DNA of 64,000 nt from DIGJ01 sp031553075 (GTDB lineage: Bacteria; Bacillota; Clostridia; Lachnospirales; Lachnospiraceae): assembly GCA_031553075.1 (NCBI GenBank), contig JAVBLX010000069.1, positions 9,659 to 73,658 of the forward strand, read 5' to 3'. Below, in pieces: positions 1 to 9,440 of the stretch (position 1 is its first letter; each line of letters starts with the position of its first letter). Below the pieces are notes generated by a model. It saw only the letters and a list, made by a program, of their open reading frames with translations. It searched no databases and was not told the DNA's origin. A program made the translations under genes and the position numbers.

Positions 1-716
1 CCTTCAATGAGGCGGGAAAGTACTACCGTATCATTAAATTCAAATACAATGTGCTTCGTGGTAAAAAATACACTTACTTCTTCATCCATTTCTCCTGATA
101 GAATCTTACTGATTTCGTTTAGTGTTTTTCCTGGAACGATAACCTTTACTGGTGAATAGGATTCTTTTAATTTAATCTTGCGGATGGAAATACGATGACC
201 ATCCAGAGAAACTACTTTAAATTCCTCTCCATTTACTTCAAATAATTCTCCAGTCATAATTTTATTGTTTTCATTATCAGAAATAGAAAATACGGTCTGA
301 CGAATGATTTCTTTTAGACTGAACTGAGAAATGACAATAGATTGGTTTCTTTCGATATAAGGAATGGAAGGAAATTCTTCACTGCTCTTTCCTGAAATAT
401 TAAAGTTTGCTTTTTCACAGGTAATGTTTGCTATATAATTTTCATCTGTTTCAATGGTAATATCATTATCTGGAAGCTTACGGATAATTTCGGAAAATAC
501 TTTTGCATTAATAGCAATTGTGCCTTCGTCTAAAATCTGTCCTTCTACCAATGTTTCGATAGCCAGTTCCATATCATTACCGACCAGTTTAATCTTACCT
601 CCGGTTACTTCAATAATGATACATTCTAAAATAGGCATCGTTGATTTTGCAGGAACAGCTTTTAAGACAATATTTACACTATTAAGCAAGTCAGATTTTT
701 TACATATAATTTTCAT
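1..716 (-). CDS. dnaN: DNA polymerase III beta subunit (sliding clamp), 3' end cut off by the window
   Basis: The minus-strand frame from ATG at 716 reads MKIICKKSDLLNSVNIVLKA and continues open to base 1, about 238 codons of the roughly 365 expected, so the C-terminal domain lies outside the window. The translated clamp features include PAKSTMPILE near residue 25 and LDGHRISIRK near residue 190. The start has a good ribosome site (GGAAGGAG, 7-8 bases upstream). The protein is the ring-shaped processivity factor of the replicative polymerase. It follows dnaA on the same strand across a 247-base spacer, the usual Firmicutes arrangement, and is probably co-transcribed with dnaA. Confidence 0.96.
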   Translation of the reverse strand, partial: MKIICKKSDLLNSVNIVLKAVPAKSTMPILECIIIEVTGGKIKLVGNDMELAIETLVEGQILDEGTIAINAKVFSEIIRKLPDNDITIETDENYIANITCEKANFNISGKSSEEFPSIPYIERNQSIVISQFSLKEIIRQTVFSISDNENNKIMTGELFEVNGEEFKVVSLDGHRISIRKIKLKESYSPVKVIVPGKTLNEISKILSGEMDEEVSVFFTTKHIVFEFNDTVVLSRLIE

Positions 717-794
717 GTGTATAACTCCTTCCGGGATTTTTATATATAAATATATTAAACTACTTCGTAGTAATCGTAGTAGGGGATGTGAATT

Positions 795-960
795 TGTGAA
801 TAAGTGCTTTTTGGCTGATAAAATCAAAGGTTTGAGCGTTTGATAACTGTGTGGTTAACTTGATTTTAAAATGTGGGTTTTGTGGGTATAAAAAGTGAAA
901 TAAAGTTTGTTAAAAAATGATACACCATTTAACCACCTATTTATTAACATGTTATACACC
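795..960. other. Sparse DnaA-box cluster between dnaA and dnaN (second oriC part)
   Basis: The dnaA-dnaN spacer (717-963) contains TGTGAATAA at 795-803, TGTGGTTAA at 850-858 and TTATACACC at 952-960. All are one- or two-mismatch versions of the DnaA box TTATCCACA or its complement, in A/T-rich sequence. With the main cluster upstream of dnaA this gives the bipartite origin layout known from Bacillus subtilis. Function is inferred; no perfect box is present here. Confidence 0.5.
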
Positions 961-963
961 TGA

Positions 964-2340
964 TTAATGAGGGTTAATTTTTTTCTTAATCACTTCGATT
1001 ATGTTGACCAGGGAGGTATCGGTTTTTAGGTCATCGGTTATTTTATCACAGCCGTGCATTACGGTAGTATGATCTCTTCCACCCAGGGCACCGCCGATTT
1101 CTTTGAAAGAAATATCGGTGAGCTGTCGACACAGATACATGCATATCTGTCTTGGGTAGGCAATGTTTCTGCTTTTTTTGGTTGAGATGATATCAGCTGG
1201 CGTTATGTCAAAATGTTCTGCTACAATGCTATTGATAAGCTCTATCGTAATGTCTCTGGTATCATTTGGTGAAATTAAATCCTTTAGAGCTTCTTCTGCC
1301 AGTGCAACATCAACTTCCTTATTAATAAGGCGAGAACGAGCGACGATTTGAGTTAAGGCTCCTTCCAGCTCACGAATGTTGGATTTGATGTTGGTTGCAA
1401 TGTACTTCATGACTTCATTGTCAATGGATAAACCATCAAGTTCTTCTTTTTTCTTTAAAATAGCCATTCTGGTTTCATAGTCTGGTGATTTAATATCAAC
1501 ATTAAGACCCCATTCAAAACGTGAACGAAGTCTTTCTTCTAAGATTTCCATATCTTTTGGCGGCTTGTCCGAAGATAAAATAATCTGCCTTTTGGATTCA
1601 TGAAGATGATTAAAGGTGTGGAAAAATTCTTCCTGAGTACTTTCTTTTCCTATAATAAACTGGATATCATCGATTAAAAGTACGTCAATCTCTCTGTATT
1701 TCTTACGGAACTCCGCAATGGAGTGGGTATCGGCTTTATTACGAATCGCTTCAATCAGTTCATTGGTAAATTTTTCACTGGTTACGTACTGTACTTTTGC
1801 ACTGGGATTTTGTTCTAATATATAATGTGCGATTGAGTGCATAAGATGGGTTTTTCCAAGTCCAACACCTCCATAGATAAAAAGAGGGTTGTAAACCTCA
1901 CCAGGGGCTTCTGCTACTGCTAAAGATGCAGCATGAGCAAAGGAGTTATTATTTCCAACTACGAAGGTATCAAAAGTATATCTTGGATTTAAATTAGGAT
2001 ATTTTTGATTGGATTCTTTTGTGATTTTGTCAGAGGGATTGGAAGCAGTAAGTTCTGGTTTGAGGTTGGCTATTTCGGTAGAGGACAAAAATTCTAATTC
2101 AAATTCTTCTCCTATAATCTCTTCTATGGATACTTTTAATGGAAGAGAGTACCTATTAATAATGTATTCTTTACTGTTTCCGATTCTTTTGTCATTGATT
2201 TCAATGGTAATGATATTGTCGCGAATGGTATATATTTTTAATGGCTGAATCCAGGTTCGGAAAGAAACGTCAGAAATGCCATGTTCCATTTTTAGATACT
2301 CAAGAATTTCTTCCCATTTACCTAATAATAATTCTTTCAT
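964..2340 (-). CDS. dnaA: Chromosomal replication initiator DnaA
   Basis: 458 aa, the usual family length. Domain I covers about residues 1-85, followed by a short linker. The AAA+ domain has Walker A GGVGLGKT at 157-164, Walker B LLIDD at 221-225, a sensor region ILSSDKPP near 254-261 and box VII LRSRFEWG near 271-278. Domain IV carries the DNA-binding signature GGRDHTTVMHG at 420-430. The start has a strong AGGAGG site. DnaA binds DnaA boxes in the adjacent oriC and opens the duplex. The gene diverges from rpmH across oriC and is followed by dnaN. DnaA boxes upstream suggest autoregulation. Confidence 0.98.
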   Translation of the reverse strand: MKELLLGKWEEILEYLKMEHGISDVSFRTWIQPLKIYTIRDNIITIEINDKRIGNSKEYIINRYSLPLKVSIEEIIGEEFELEFLSSTEIANLKPELTASNPSDKITKESNQKYPNLNPRYTFDTFVVGNNNSFAHAASLAVAEAPGEVYNPLFIYGGVGLGKTHLMHSIAHYILEQNPSAKVQYVTSEKFTNELIEAIRNKADTHSIAEFRKKYREIDVLLIDDIQFIIGKESTQEEFFHTFNHLHESKRQIILSSDKPPKDMEILEERLRSRFEWGLNVDIKSPDYETRMAILKKKEELDGLSIDNEVMKYIATNIKSNIRELEGALTQIVARSRLINKEVDVALAEEALKDLISPNDTRDITIELINSIVAEHFDITPADIISTKKSRNIAYPRQICMYLCRQLTDISFKEIGGALGGRDHTTVMHGCDKITDDLKTDTSLVNIIEVIKKKINPH

Positions 2341-2394
2341 TTAAACCTCCTGATAAAGGGTCCGATGGGGGACTCTTTTATAAGCATATAGTTA

Positions 2395-2715
2395 TATAAT
2401 ATATCAATTCTGTAAATTTTTCAATGGATTAAAAAAAAATCTAATAATTAAGGTGGGTATTATGTGAAATGAAGAGTGGAAATGTGGATAACCAAATGTG
2501 AATAAGTATATTTTTCAAAAAAGAAAATAAGTTATGCACAAAAAAGTGGACAAGGGTTAAAAAAAGTGGATAATTGTTATTTTAGCGAAAATATGGGTAA
2601 AATAAGGATAGAAAAATGTCAAAACGGGCTTAAATCAATTAGGTTATCCACAAGTTATCCACAAAAAGTGGATAACACAGTTGTAGAACATGGGTGTTGA
2701 TACCTATGTGAATAA
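2395..2715. other. oriC: Replication origin oriC, main DnaA-box array
   Basis: The spacer between divergent dnaA and rpmH holds perfect boxes TGTGGATAA at 2483-2491 and TTATCCACA at 2644-2652 and 2655-2663. One-mismatch boxes are TGTGAATAA at 2497-2505 and 2707-2715, TTATGCACA at 2532-2540, and AGTGGATAA at 2565-2573 and 2667-2675. The block at about 2395-2460 is almost pure A/T and could be the unwinding element. Density, position and conservation of gene order make the origin call very strong; the exact unwinding site is inferred. Confidence 0.93.
2396..2424 (-). promoter_or_regulatory. Probable sigma-A promoter of dnaA
   Basis: On the minus strand TTGAAA (2419-2424) and TATTAT (2396-2401) are separated by exactly 17 bases. 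The predicted start lies about 45-50 bases upstream of the dnaA start codon. A small hairpin with a GTCC/GGAC stem sits in the leader at about 2360-2376. Confidence 0.6.
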
Positions 2716-2747
2716 CTTAAAAAGTGATGGATTTTATAATATTTTAC

Positions 2748-2776
2748 TTGACGAGAGAGTGCTGAGCCGATATAAT
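2748..2776 (+). promoter_or_regulatory. Sigma-A promoter of the rpmH operon
   Basis: TTGACG at 2748-2753 and a perfect TATAAT at 2771-2776 are spaced by 17 bases, about 80 bases upstream of rpmH. The last DnaA box (2707-2715) lies just upstream. Confidence 0.8.
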
Positions 2777-2854
2777 GGACATGGTATTTTCTATAAAATA
2801 GAGGAAATGTGCCTACTAAAAAATTAGTTTGGTAAGAAAAGGAGGTGCTTAGCA

Positions 2855-2989
2855 ATGAAAATGACATTCCAGCCTAAAAAGAGATCAAGATCCAAAGTTC
2901 ATGGATTTAGAAAAAGAATGAGTACCAGCAATGGTAGAAAAGTATTAGCAGCAAGAAGAGCAAAGGGAAGAAAAGTATTATCAGCTTAG
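2855..2989 (+). CDS. rpmH: 50S ribosomal protein L34
   Basis: 44 codons beginning MKMTFQPKKRSR and ending GRKVLSA, highly basic, with the L34 core HGFRKRM and RKVLAARRAKGRK. The usual length is 44-46 aa. A strong AAAGGAGGTG site precedes the ATG. L34 is a small late-assembling protein of the large ribosomal subunit. The gene leads the conserved rpmH-rnpA-yidD-yidC-jag cluster and is followed by an attenuator-like hairpin. Confidence 0.97.
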   Translation: MKMTFQPKKRSRSKVHGFRKRMSTSNGRKVLAARRAKGRKVLSA

Positions 2990-3018
2990 GTCGCAATATT
3001 GTGACCTTTTCTTCTCTT
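2989..3018 (+). terminator. Attenuating terminator between rpmH and rnpA
   Basis: The rpmH stop codon runs into a near-perfect palindrome (GGTC-G-CAATATTG-T-GACC, 2989-3006) followed by TTTTCTTCTCTT. This resembles an intrinsic terminator and would give rpmH more transcript than rnpA, as is common for this pair. Confidence 0.6.
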
Positions 3019-3046
3019 AATGATTTATCTGTCAGGGGATAGTTAA

Positions 3047-3394
3047 TTGTTTGAGTCATTAAAAAGTAATCAGGATTTTCAAAATGTGTATCGAAACGGA
3101 AAGTCTTATGCAAATCGGTATTTGGTTATGTATGTTTATAAGAATGGATTGGATAAAAATCGGTTTGGCATATCAGTCAGCAAAAAAGTTGGAAACAGTG
3201 TGGTAAGACACAGGGTGACCCGGTTAATCAGAGAGAGTTACAGATTATGTGAAGAAGAGTTCCATAGTGGTTGGGACATAGTGGTGATTGGCCGGAATAC
3301 GGCAAAAGACAAAGATTTTAGAGAAATCAACAGTGCGTTGTTACATTTAGGAAAACTCCATAGAATTATAAAAAAAGAGATGATTGAATCGTGA
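3047..3394 (+). CDS. rnpA: Ribonuclease P protein component
   Basis: 115 aa, basic, reading MFESLKSNQDFQNVYRNGKS from a TTG start with an AGGGGAT ribosome site. The RNase P protein motif is present as RHRVTRLIRESYR, where the family norm is RNRxKR. The protein binds the RNase P RNA and helps 5' maturation of tRNA precursors. Its stop overlaps the yidD start by 4 bases (GTGA), so the two genes are translationally coupled. Confidence 0.95.
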   Translation: MFESLKSNQDFQNVYRNGKSYANRYLVMYVYKNGLDKNRFGISVSKKVGNSVVRHRVTRLIRESYRLCEEEFHSGWDIVVIGRNTAKDKDFREINSALLHLGKLHRIIKKEMIES

Positions 3395-3603
3395 GACGGT
3401 TTTTAATATTTTTGATAAATCTATATCGTAATTATATTTCTCCTTTAAAGGGAAGGCCTACTTGTATCTATACGCCTACCTGTTCTTCTTATGCTATAGA
3501 AGCATTGGAAAAACATGGTTTATTCAAAGGGTCTTACCTTGCCATAAGGAGAATTTTGCGTTGTCATCCTTTTCATAAAGGGGGATACGACCCTGTACCG
3601 TAA
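3391..3603 (+). CDS. yidD: Membrane protein insertion efficiency factor YidD
   Basis: 70 aa, GTG start overlapping the rnpA stop. It has the YidD signature: an N-terminal hydrophobic/amphipathic helix, YRNYISPLKG, then CIYTPTCSSYAIEALEKHG and ILRCHPFHKGGYDPVP. This small membrane-associated factor assists YidC-dependent insertion. Its position between rnpA and yidC is the conserved one. Confidence 0.95.
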   Translation: MRRFLIFLINLYRNYISPLKGRPTCIYTPTCSSYAIEALEKHGLFKGSYLAIRRILRCHPFHKGGYDPVP

Positions 3604-3650
3604 ATAGGAGCTGCAATTTGGGGCAGCCAAGGGTTTAAGGAGGAAAAAAG

Positions 3651-4931
3651 GTGTTATTAGCAGTATTAACGAAATATGATGGGGCATTCTTAGGACCCAT
3701 CGCAGTAGTTTTAGGATGGTTTTTAAATGGAATTTATTCTTTTTTCAGTAATTTTGGAATACAAAATGCGGGATTTTGTATCATTATATTTACATTTGTT
3801 GTAAATGCATTGATGATTCCTATGACGATAAAACAGCAGAAGTTTTCAAAGCTTTCTTCAAAAATGAGTCCTGAGCTTACAAAGATCCAGGAAAAATACA
3901 AAGGTAAAAAAGATGAAACTTCTTTGAGGAATTCACAGGCTGAAACTCAGGCAGTATATGAGAAATATGGTGCGAACCCAACTGGTGGTTGTCTTCCAAT
4001 GCTTATTACCATGCCGATTTTGTTTGCACTTTATCGAGTAATATATAATATTCCAGCATATGTAAGTGGTATCAAGGATTTTTATTCTAATGTAGCTTCG
4101 GCTCTATTGGGAACAGATTATTTGGCTACTATGACAGAATATGCTAATAGTTTTACAATTTTAAATGTGAAAAAATGGGGAGATATTAGTACTTCTATTT
4201 CTTCCGACCACATTATTGATATTTTATCACAATTTAATGCAACACATTGGAATGAGCTTATGAGTAATCCAAATTTTGCTTCTATCCATGATATTATTCA
4301 GACTAATTCACAGCAGATTATTAAGATTAATACGTTTGGATTTGGATTAAATATTGCGGAAACTCCTATGGGTCAATTCATGGCTTCTGGTGTTCCAGTT
4401 ATTATTAAACTGGCTTATATTTTAATTCCTGTTTTGTCAATTATAACTCAGATTATTCAGACAAAGCTTATGACAAGAAATGTGCCTCAGTCTACTGGAA
4501 ATGATACTGCAGCATCAACTATGAAGACTATGAATACTATAATGCCGTATTTTTCAGGAGCAATTTGTTTAACTCTTCCGGTTGGTCTTGGTATTTACTG
4601 GATAGCAGGTTCCGTTTTCCGTATTTTTCAGCAGTTGATTTTAGACAAACATATGGAAAAAGTGGATATAGATGCTTTAATTGAGAAGAATAAAGAAAAA
4701 CAGAAGAAAAGAAAAGCCAAGATTGGTGCTAATCCAAGTATGTCCATGGAAGAATATGCAAAGAAAAAGACTAGTACTATTGGTGAAAGAGCAAGTGTTA
4801 ACAGTAAAAAAATTGATGGTTTAGCTTCTGAAAATAAAGCGGAAGATTCAAATACTGAGTATAAGTCGGGAAGTATCGCAGACTATGCCAATATGTTAAA
4901 CCGCAGTCAGAAGGAGAAGGAGGGAAAATAG
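3651..4931 (+). CDS. yidC: Membrane protein insertase YidC/OxaI family
   Basis: 426 aa from a GTG start with AAGGAGGAA upstream. It has five or so hydrophobic segments, the conserved cytoplasmic loop after the first core helix (ALMIPMTIKQQKFSKLSSKMSPELTKIQ), GANPTGGCLPMLITMPILFALY, and a basic C-terminal tail typical of Gram-positive YidC proteins. The extracellular insert at about 140-240 is larger than in Bacillus SpoIIIJ, as is usual in clostridia. It inserts and folds membrane proteins, with or without SecYEG. Only 1 base separates its stop from jag. Confidence 0.95.
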   Translation: MLLAVLTKYDGAFLGPIAVVLGWFLNGIYSFFSNFGIQNAGFCIIIFTFVVNALMIPMTIKQQKFSKLSSKMSPELTKIQEKYKGKKDETSLRNSQAETQAVYEKYGANPTGGCLPMLITMPILFALYRVIYNIPAYVSGIKDFYSNVASALLGTDYLATMTEYANSFTILNVKKWGDISTSISSDHIIDILSQFNATHWNELMSNPNFASIHDIIQTNSQQIIKINTFGFGLNIAETPMGQFMASGVPVIIKLAYILIPVLSIITQIIQTKLMTRNVPQSTGNDTAASTMKTMNTIMPYFSGAICLTLPVGLGIYWIAGSVFRIFQQLILDKHMEKVDIDALIEKNKEKQKKRKAKIGANPSMSMEEYAKKKTSTIGERASVNSKKIDGLASENKAEDSNTEYKSGSIADYANMLNRSQKEKEGK

Positions 4932-4932
4932 T

Positions 4933-5877
4933 ATGAATGCTTGGGTGGAATTTACAGCAAAAACGTTAACTGAGGCCTTAACAGACGCATCTGTTACTTT
5001 ACAGGTACCAAGTTCTATGATTGAATATGAAGTGCTGGAAGAAGAAAAGAGTGGATTACTTGGATTATTTAGTAAGCCTGCAAAAATTAGAGCAAGAAAA
5101 AGAGATGAAGAGGTAGTTTCTTCTATACCTGTGGAAAAAGCACCGGCGAAAGAGGTTAAGCCAGCCAAAGAAGTTAAGGTTGAGAAGCGGTCTGAGGTTA
5201 AGACAGAAGTAAAGGCTCAGAAGAATGCAGAACCAGTAGTGGAAGAAAAGTTACAGGCAAAAAAGGTTTATGTTGAAGAAACCGCTGATGTAGAAGGCAT
5301 TGCAAAAAAATTCTTAAAAGATGTTTTTGATGCGATGAACATTGAATCAAAAGTAGAAGTTAATTTTGATAGAGAAGAAGGTATGGTTAATATCAATGTG
5401 GAAGGCGAAGATATGGGAATCCTTATTGGGAAAAGAGGACAGACCTTGGATTCTCTTCAGTATCTGGTTAGCCTGGTAATTAATAAAGAGACTAACAATT
5501 ATCTGAAAGTAAAGCTGGATACAGAAAATTACAGAGAAAGACGGAGAGAAACCCTTGAAAACCTTGCCAAAAATATTGCTTTTAAGGTGAAGCGGACGAA
5601 ACGCTCCGTTTCATTAGAGCCTATGAATCCTTATGAAAGAAGAATTATTCATTCTGCATTGCAGGGAGATAAATTCGTAGAAACCCATAGTGAGGGTGAA
5701 GAGCCTTATCGTAAAGTGGTAGTGACTCTGAAAAAGGGATACCGTGATTATGGCAATAATAACAATAATAGAGGTGGTCATAGCCGTTATAATAACAACA
5801 ATAATAGAAGAGATTATTCCAAGAAAAGATATCAGGATCGTGAAAGTGGAGTGAAGGAAGTAACTTCAGAGGAATAG
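4933..5877 (+). CDS. jag: Jag/KhpB RNA-binding protein (Jag_N, KH, R3H)
   Basis: 314 aa. The N-terminal Jag_N domain (about 1-55, WVEFTAKTLTEALTDA) is followed by a Lys/Glu/Val-rich linker (55-115), a KH domain with GILIGKRGQTLDSLQYLVSL, and an R3H domain with YRERRRETLENLAKNIA and NPYERRIIH. The C-terminal 45 residues are an Asn/Arg/Tyr-rich low-complexity tail with two runs of five Asn, which is unusual and may add RNA contacts. The family binds RNA and affects elongation and division in other Gram-positives. It follows yidC directly. Confidence 0.93.
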   Translation: MNAWVEFTAKTLTEALTDASVTLQVPSSMIEYEVLEEEKSGLLGLFSKPAKIRARKRDEEVVSSIPVEKAPAKEVKPAKEVKVEKRSEVKTEVKAQKNAEPVVEEKLQAKKVYVEETADVEGIAKKFLKDVFDAMNIESKVEVNFDREEGMVNINVEGEDMGILIGKRGQTLDSLQYLVSLVINKETNNYLKVKLDTENYRERRRETLENLAKNIAFKVKRTKRSVSLEPMNPYERRIIHSALQGDKFVETHSEGEEPYRKVVVTLKKGYRDYGNNNNNRGGHSRYNNNNNRRDYSKKRYQDRESGVKEVTSEE

Positions 5878-5900
5878 GAAATTGAGAATCGAAAAGGATG

Positions 5901-5939
5901 CGGCTCGCGGCTTTTGCTGCGGGTCGTTATTTCATTTTT
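5901..5939 (+). terminator. Hairpin with T-rich tail between jag and mnmE
   Basis: CGGCTCGCGGC (5901-5911) pairs with GCTGCGGGTCG (5916-5926) over 11 positions, including G-T pairs, with a TTTT loop. TTATTTCATTTTT follows. It is probably an intrinsic terminator or attenuator; the tail is imperfect. Confidence 0.55.
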
Positions 5940-5961
5940 GTGTAATAGGGAGGGAATCATT

Positions 5962-7338
5962 TTGAAGACAGATACCATCGCTGCCATTGCAACGGCTATG
6001 ACGAATGCTGGAATCAGTATTATTCGTATCAGTGGTCCGGAAAGTTTTGAAATTATTGATAAGGTGTATGAAGCCAAAACTGGTAAAAAGATATTAAGCA
6101 AGGAGAAAAGCCATACAGTTCATTATGGCTTTATAAAGGATGGAGATGAAATTGTTGATGAGGTTATGGTTCTGTTAATGAAGAGTCCAAATTCTTACAC
6201 TTGTGAGGATGTTGTGGAAATTGACTGCCATGGTGGTGTTGTGGTAACAAAGAAGATTTTAGAAACAGTTATTAAATATGGTGCAAGGCCGGCAGAGCCA
6301 GGTGAGTTTACAAAAAGGGCTTTTTTAAATGGTAGAATTGATTTGTCTCAGGCGGAGGCGGTCAGTGATATGATTACGGCAAAGAATGAGATGGCTTTAA
6401 AAAGCTCAGTGCATCAATTGAGAGGAAATGTTCATAGAGAAATTATAAAGACACGTGAGATTATTATTCGTGATATTGCGTTTATTGAGGCTGCTTTGGA
6501 TGATCCGGAGCACATTTCGATCGAGGGATTTGCTGAGGAGTTGTTGAAACGAATGATGGAGCATGAGAAGAAGTTAAATCATTTGCTGCAATCTGCGGAT
6601 AATGGTAAAATACTAAAAGAAGGTATTAAGACTGTTATTTTGGGAAAACCAAATGTCGGAAAATCTTCTTTATTAAATGTTTTAGTGGGAGAAGACAGGG
6701 CTATTGTTACGGATATTGAAGGTACGACTAGAGATATTTTAGAAGAGAGTATCCATTTGGGTGGAATTGTTTTAAATTTGATTGATACGGCAGGGATACG
6801 GGATACTAAAGATTTTGTAGAAAAGATAGGTGTTGAACGGGCGAAGGAATCTGCTTTGGATGCTGATTTAATTGTCTATGTGGTGGATGCTTCCAGAGAG
6901 TTAGATGAAAATGATCAGGAGATTATGAGATTAATGGAGGGTAAGAAATCTATTATCCTATTAAATAAAATAGATTTGGATGCGGTTGTTGGAAAGGATG
7001 ATTTGCAAAAATATGCCAGCCAGCAGATGATTGAGGTTTCAGCAAAGAGCCAGGAAGGAATTGAGGAATTGGAAAAGGTTATTTCTCAGATGTTTTTTCA
7101 TGGGGAGCTTCAATTTAATGATGAGATTTATATAACGAATGTACGTCATAAACATGCGTTAGAGGAAAGTCTTAGAAGTATAAAACAGGTGAAAAAATCT
7201 ATAGAGGATGGGATGCCGGAGGATTTTTATTCAATTGATCTAATGAGTGCTTATGAGTCTTTGGGGGAGATTATTGGAGAGTCAGTGGGAGAAGATTTGG
7301 TGAATACTATTTTTAGTAAGTTTTGTATGGGGAAGTGA
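5962..7338 (+). CDS. mnmE: tRNA uridine-5-carboxymethylaminomethyl GTPase MnmE (TrmE)
   Basis: 458 aa. I chose the TTG at 5962 because AGGGAGGG lies 7 bases upstream and the protein then begins MKTDTIAAIATAMTNAGI, the family N-terminus; an upstream in-frame start at 5914 lies in the hairpin loop. Domains are an N-terminal formyl-THF-binding region, a helical domain interrupted by a G domain (GKPNVGKSSLLN, DIEGTTRD, DTAGIRD, LNKIDL), and a C-terminal FCMGK with the conserved cysteine. With MnmG it modifies the wobble uridine (position 34) of certain tRNAs. Confidence 0.96.
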   Translation: MKTDTIAAIATAMTNAGISIIRISGPESFEIIDKVYEAKTGKKILSKEKSHTVHYGFIKDGDEIVDEVMVLLMKSPNSYTCEDVVEIDCHGGVVVTKKILETVIKYGARPAEPGEFTKRAFLNGRIDLSQAEAVSDMITAKNEMALKSSVHQLRGNVHREIIKTREIIIRDIAFIEAALDDPEHISIEGFAEELLKRMMEHEKKLNHLLQSADNGKILKEGIKTVILGKPNVGKSSLLNVLVGEDRAIVTDIEGTTRDILEESIHLGGIVLNLIDTAGIRDTKDFVEKIGVERAKESALDADLIVYVVDASRELDENDQEIMRLMEGKKSIILLNKIDLDAVVGKDDLQKYASQQMIEVSAKSQEGIEELEKVISQMFFHGELQFNDEIYITNVRHKHALEESLRSIKQVKKSIEDGMPEDFYSIDLMSAYESLGEIIGESVGEDLVNTIFSKFCMGK

Positions 7339-7416
7339 GTAGGGTTAAAAAATTTTACGTTTTAATAGCTTGTGTTATTGGTAGTTTATGTTTGGATGGA
7401 TAGAAAGGAAGATGTT

Positions 7417-9294
7417 ATGTCATATATTTATGAGGAGTATGATGTAGTGGTAGTTGGTGCTGGTCATGCTGGTTGTGAAGCAGCGCTGGCATGTGCAAGA
7501 CTTGGTTTTCAGACTATTATGTTTACGGTTAGTATGGATAGCGTAGCACATATGGCTTGTAATCCTAATATTGGAGGAAGTTCTAAGGGACATCTGGTGA
7601 AGGAAATTGATGCCATGGGTGGACAGATGGGTAAAGTGATAGACGAGACCTTTATCCAATCTAAAATGTTGAACAAATCGAAAGGTCCTGCGGTTCATTC
7701 TCTTCGAGCTCAGGCGGATAAGCAAGCTTATACGAATGCAATGAGAAAAGTGGTTGAGAATGCGGAAAACCTTACTTTGAAGCAGGCTGAAGTTGTGAAG
7801 ATATTGGTGGAAGAAGGAAAGGTAACTGGTGTGGAGACTTATTCGGGAGCAGTATATCCTTGTAATGCTGTTATTCTTTGTACTGGGGTTTATTTGAAGT
7901 CGAGATGTGTTTATGGGGATGTTAGTAATTTTACTGGACCGGGTGGATTGGCAGCGGCTAATTATTTATCGGATTCTTTGAGGGAGTTGGGCATTGAGTT
8001 GTATCGGTTTAAGACGGGTACTCCTGCTCGGATTGATAAGCGTTCGGTGGATTTTTCTCAGATGGAGGAGCAGAAGGGTGATGAGAAAATAGTTCCTTTT
8101 TCTTTCACTAATCGTGGGGAGGATTTGGAGAGGGAGCAGATTTCTTGTTGGCTTACCTACACGAACGAGAGTACTCATGAGATAATTAGAAAAAATTTGG
8201 ATCGTTCTCCTTTGTATTGTGGTGACATAAAAGGAACTGGACCCAGATATTGCCCTTCTATTGAAGATAAGGTGGTTCGATTTGCAGATAAGGATCGTCA
8301 TCAGGTGTTCATTGAGCCTGAAGGGGCTTATACAAATGAAATGTATGTCGGCGGAATGTCCAGTTCACTTCCGGAGGATGTTCAATACGCTATGTATCGA
8401 TCTGTACAGGGATTGGAAAATGTTAAGATTGTTAGAAATGCTTATGCGATTGAATATGATTGTATTAATCCTAATCAGTTAAAGTCTTCCCTGGAGTTTA
8501 AGAGTATTGATGGGCTTTTTAGTGGTGGCCAGTTTAATGGTAGTTCTGGTTATGAAGAGGCGGCTGCACAGGGTTTGATTGCTGGAATTAATGTAAGTAT
8601 GAAATTACTTGGAAAAGATCCATTGATTTTGGATCGTTCTTCTGCTTACATAGGAGTTTTAATTGATGATCTTGTTACAAAGGAAACGCTGGAACCCTAT
8701 CGTATGATGACGTCTCGAGCAGAATACCGGTTGATTTTAAGACAGGACAATGCAGATCAGCGTTTAACAAAGTTAGGATACCAGGTTGGTTTGATTGATG
8801 AAGAGCGTTATCAAAAGCTTTTGTTGAAGGAAAGTCAGATTCAGGAAGAAATGGATCGTGTTGAAAAGGTTAATATTGGGGCGAATCAGAAGGTGCAGGA
8901 ATTGCTCGCTGCCAATGGAAGTACCCCATTGAATTCAGGATGTACCCTGGCTGATTTAATCCGGCGTCCGGAGTTGACTTATGAAATGTTAGATGGAATA
9001 GATAAGGATAGGGTTCCGTTGGATGAGGATGTTATAGAGCAGGTTAATATTAATCTGAAATATGAGGGATACATTAAGAGACAGATGAAACAGGTGGAGC
9101 AGTTTAAAAAGTTGGAGAATAAAAAGATTCCCAATAATATTGATTATGAGCAGGTTCATAGTCTTCGCCGAGAAGCGGTTCAGAAGCTTAGCAAGATTAG
9201 GCCTCATTCGGTTGGACAGGCTTCCAGAATATCAGGAGTTTCTCCAGCGGATATTTCGGTCTTGCTGGTCTACTTGGAGCAGTTAAGGCGATAA
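7417..9294 (+). CDS. mnmG: tRNA modification enzyme MnmG (GidA)
   Basis: 625 aa from ATG 7417, which has AAAGGAAG upstream; an upstream in-frame TTG at 7372 lacks a ribosome site. The N-terminal FAD site is DVVVVGAGHAGCEAALA. Other family features are MACNPNIGGSSKGHLVKEIDA, FKTGTPARID, the catalytic cysteine segment YCPSIEDKVVRF and a helical C-terminus ending in SGVSPADISVLLVYLEQ. It is the FAD partner of MnmE and adjoins it. Confidence 0.96.
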   Translation: MSYIYEEYDVVVVGAGHAGCEAALACARLGFQTIMFTVSMDSVAHMACNPNIGGSSKGHLVKEIDAMGGQMGKVIDETFIQSKMLNKSKGPAVHSLRAQADKQAYTNAMRKVVENAENLTLKQAEVVKILVEEGKVTGVETYSGAVYPCNAVILCTGVYLKSRCVYGDVSNFTGPGGLAAANYLSDSLRELGIELYRFKTGTPARIDKRSVDFSQMEEQKGDEKIVPFSFTNRGEDLEREQISCWLTYTNESTHEIIRKNLDRSPLYCGDIKGTGPRYCPSIEDKVVRFADKDRHQVFIEPEGAYTNEMYVGGMSSSLPEDVQYAMYRSVQGLENVKIVRNAYAIEYDCINPNQLKSSLEFKSIDGLFSGGQFNGSSGYEEAAAQGLIAGINVSMKLLGKDPLILDRSSAYIGVLIDDLVTKETLEPYRMMTSRAEYRLILRQDNADQRLTKLGYQVGLIDEERYQKLLLKESQIQEEMDRVEKVNIGANQKVQELLAANGSTPLNSGCTLADLIRRPELTYEMLDGIDKDRVPLDEDVIEQVNINLKYEGYIKRQMKQVEQFKKLENKKIPNNIDYEQVHSLRREAVQKLSKIRPHSVGQASRISGVSPADISVLLVYLEQLRR

Positions 9295-9440
9295 GTTATT
9301 TATTTGGAATGAGTTAACTGAGAACAGTCGATGCCATTGAATGTACTTGTGTTTTATGGTGAGTTTGGTAAGCTGACTATGTACTTTCATTTTTTAAGAT
9401 AAAGTTTGATGTTTTGGTATGCACAGATAGGAGTTATGCA

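Noticed and set aside
2655..2867. 70-codon minus-strand reading frame across oriC
   Set aside because: It spans the DnaA-box array and rpmH promoter, has no ribosome site and no coding-like composition.
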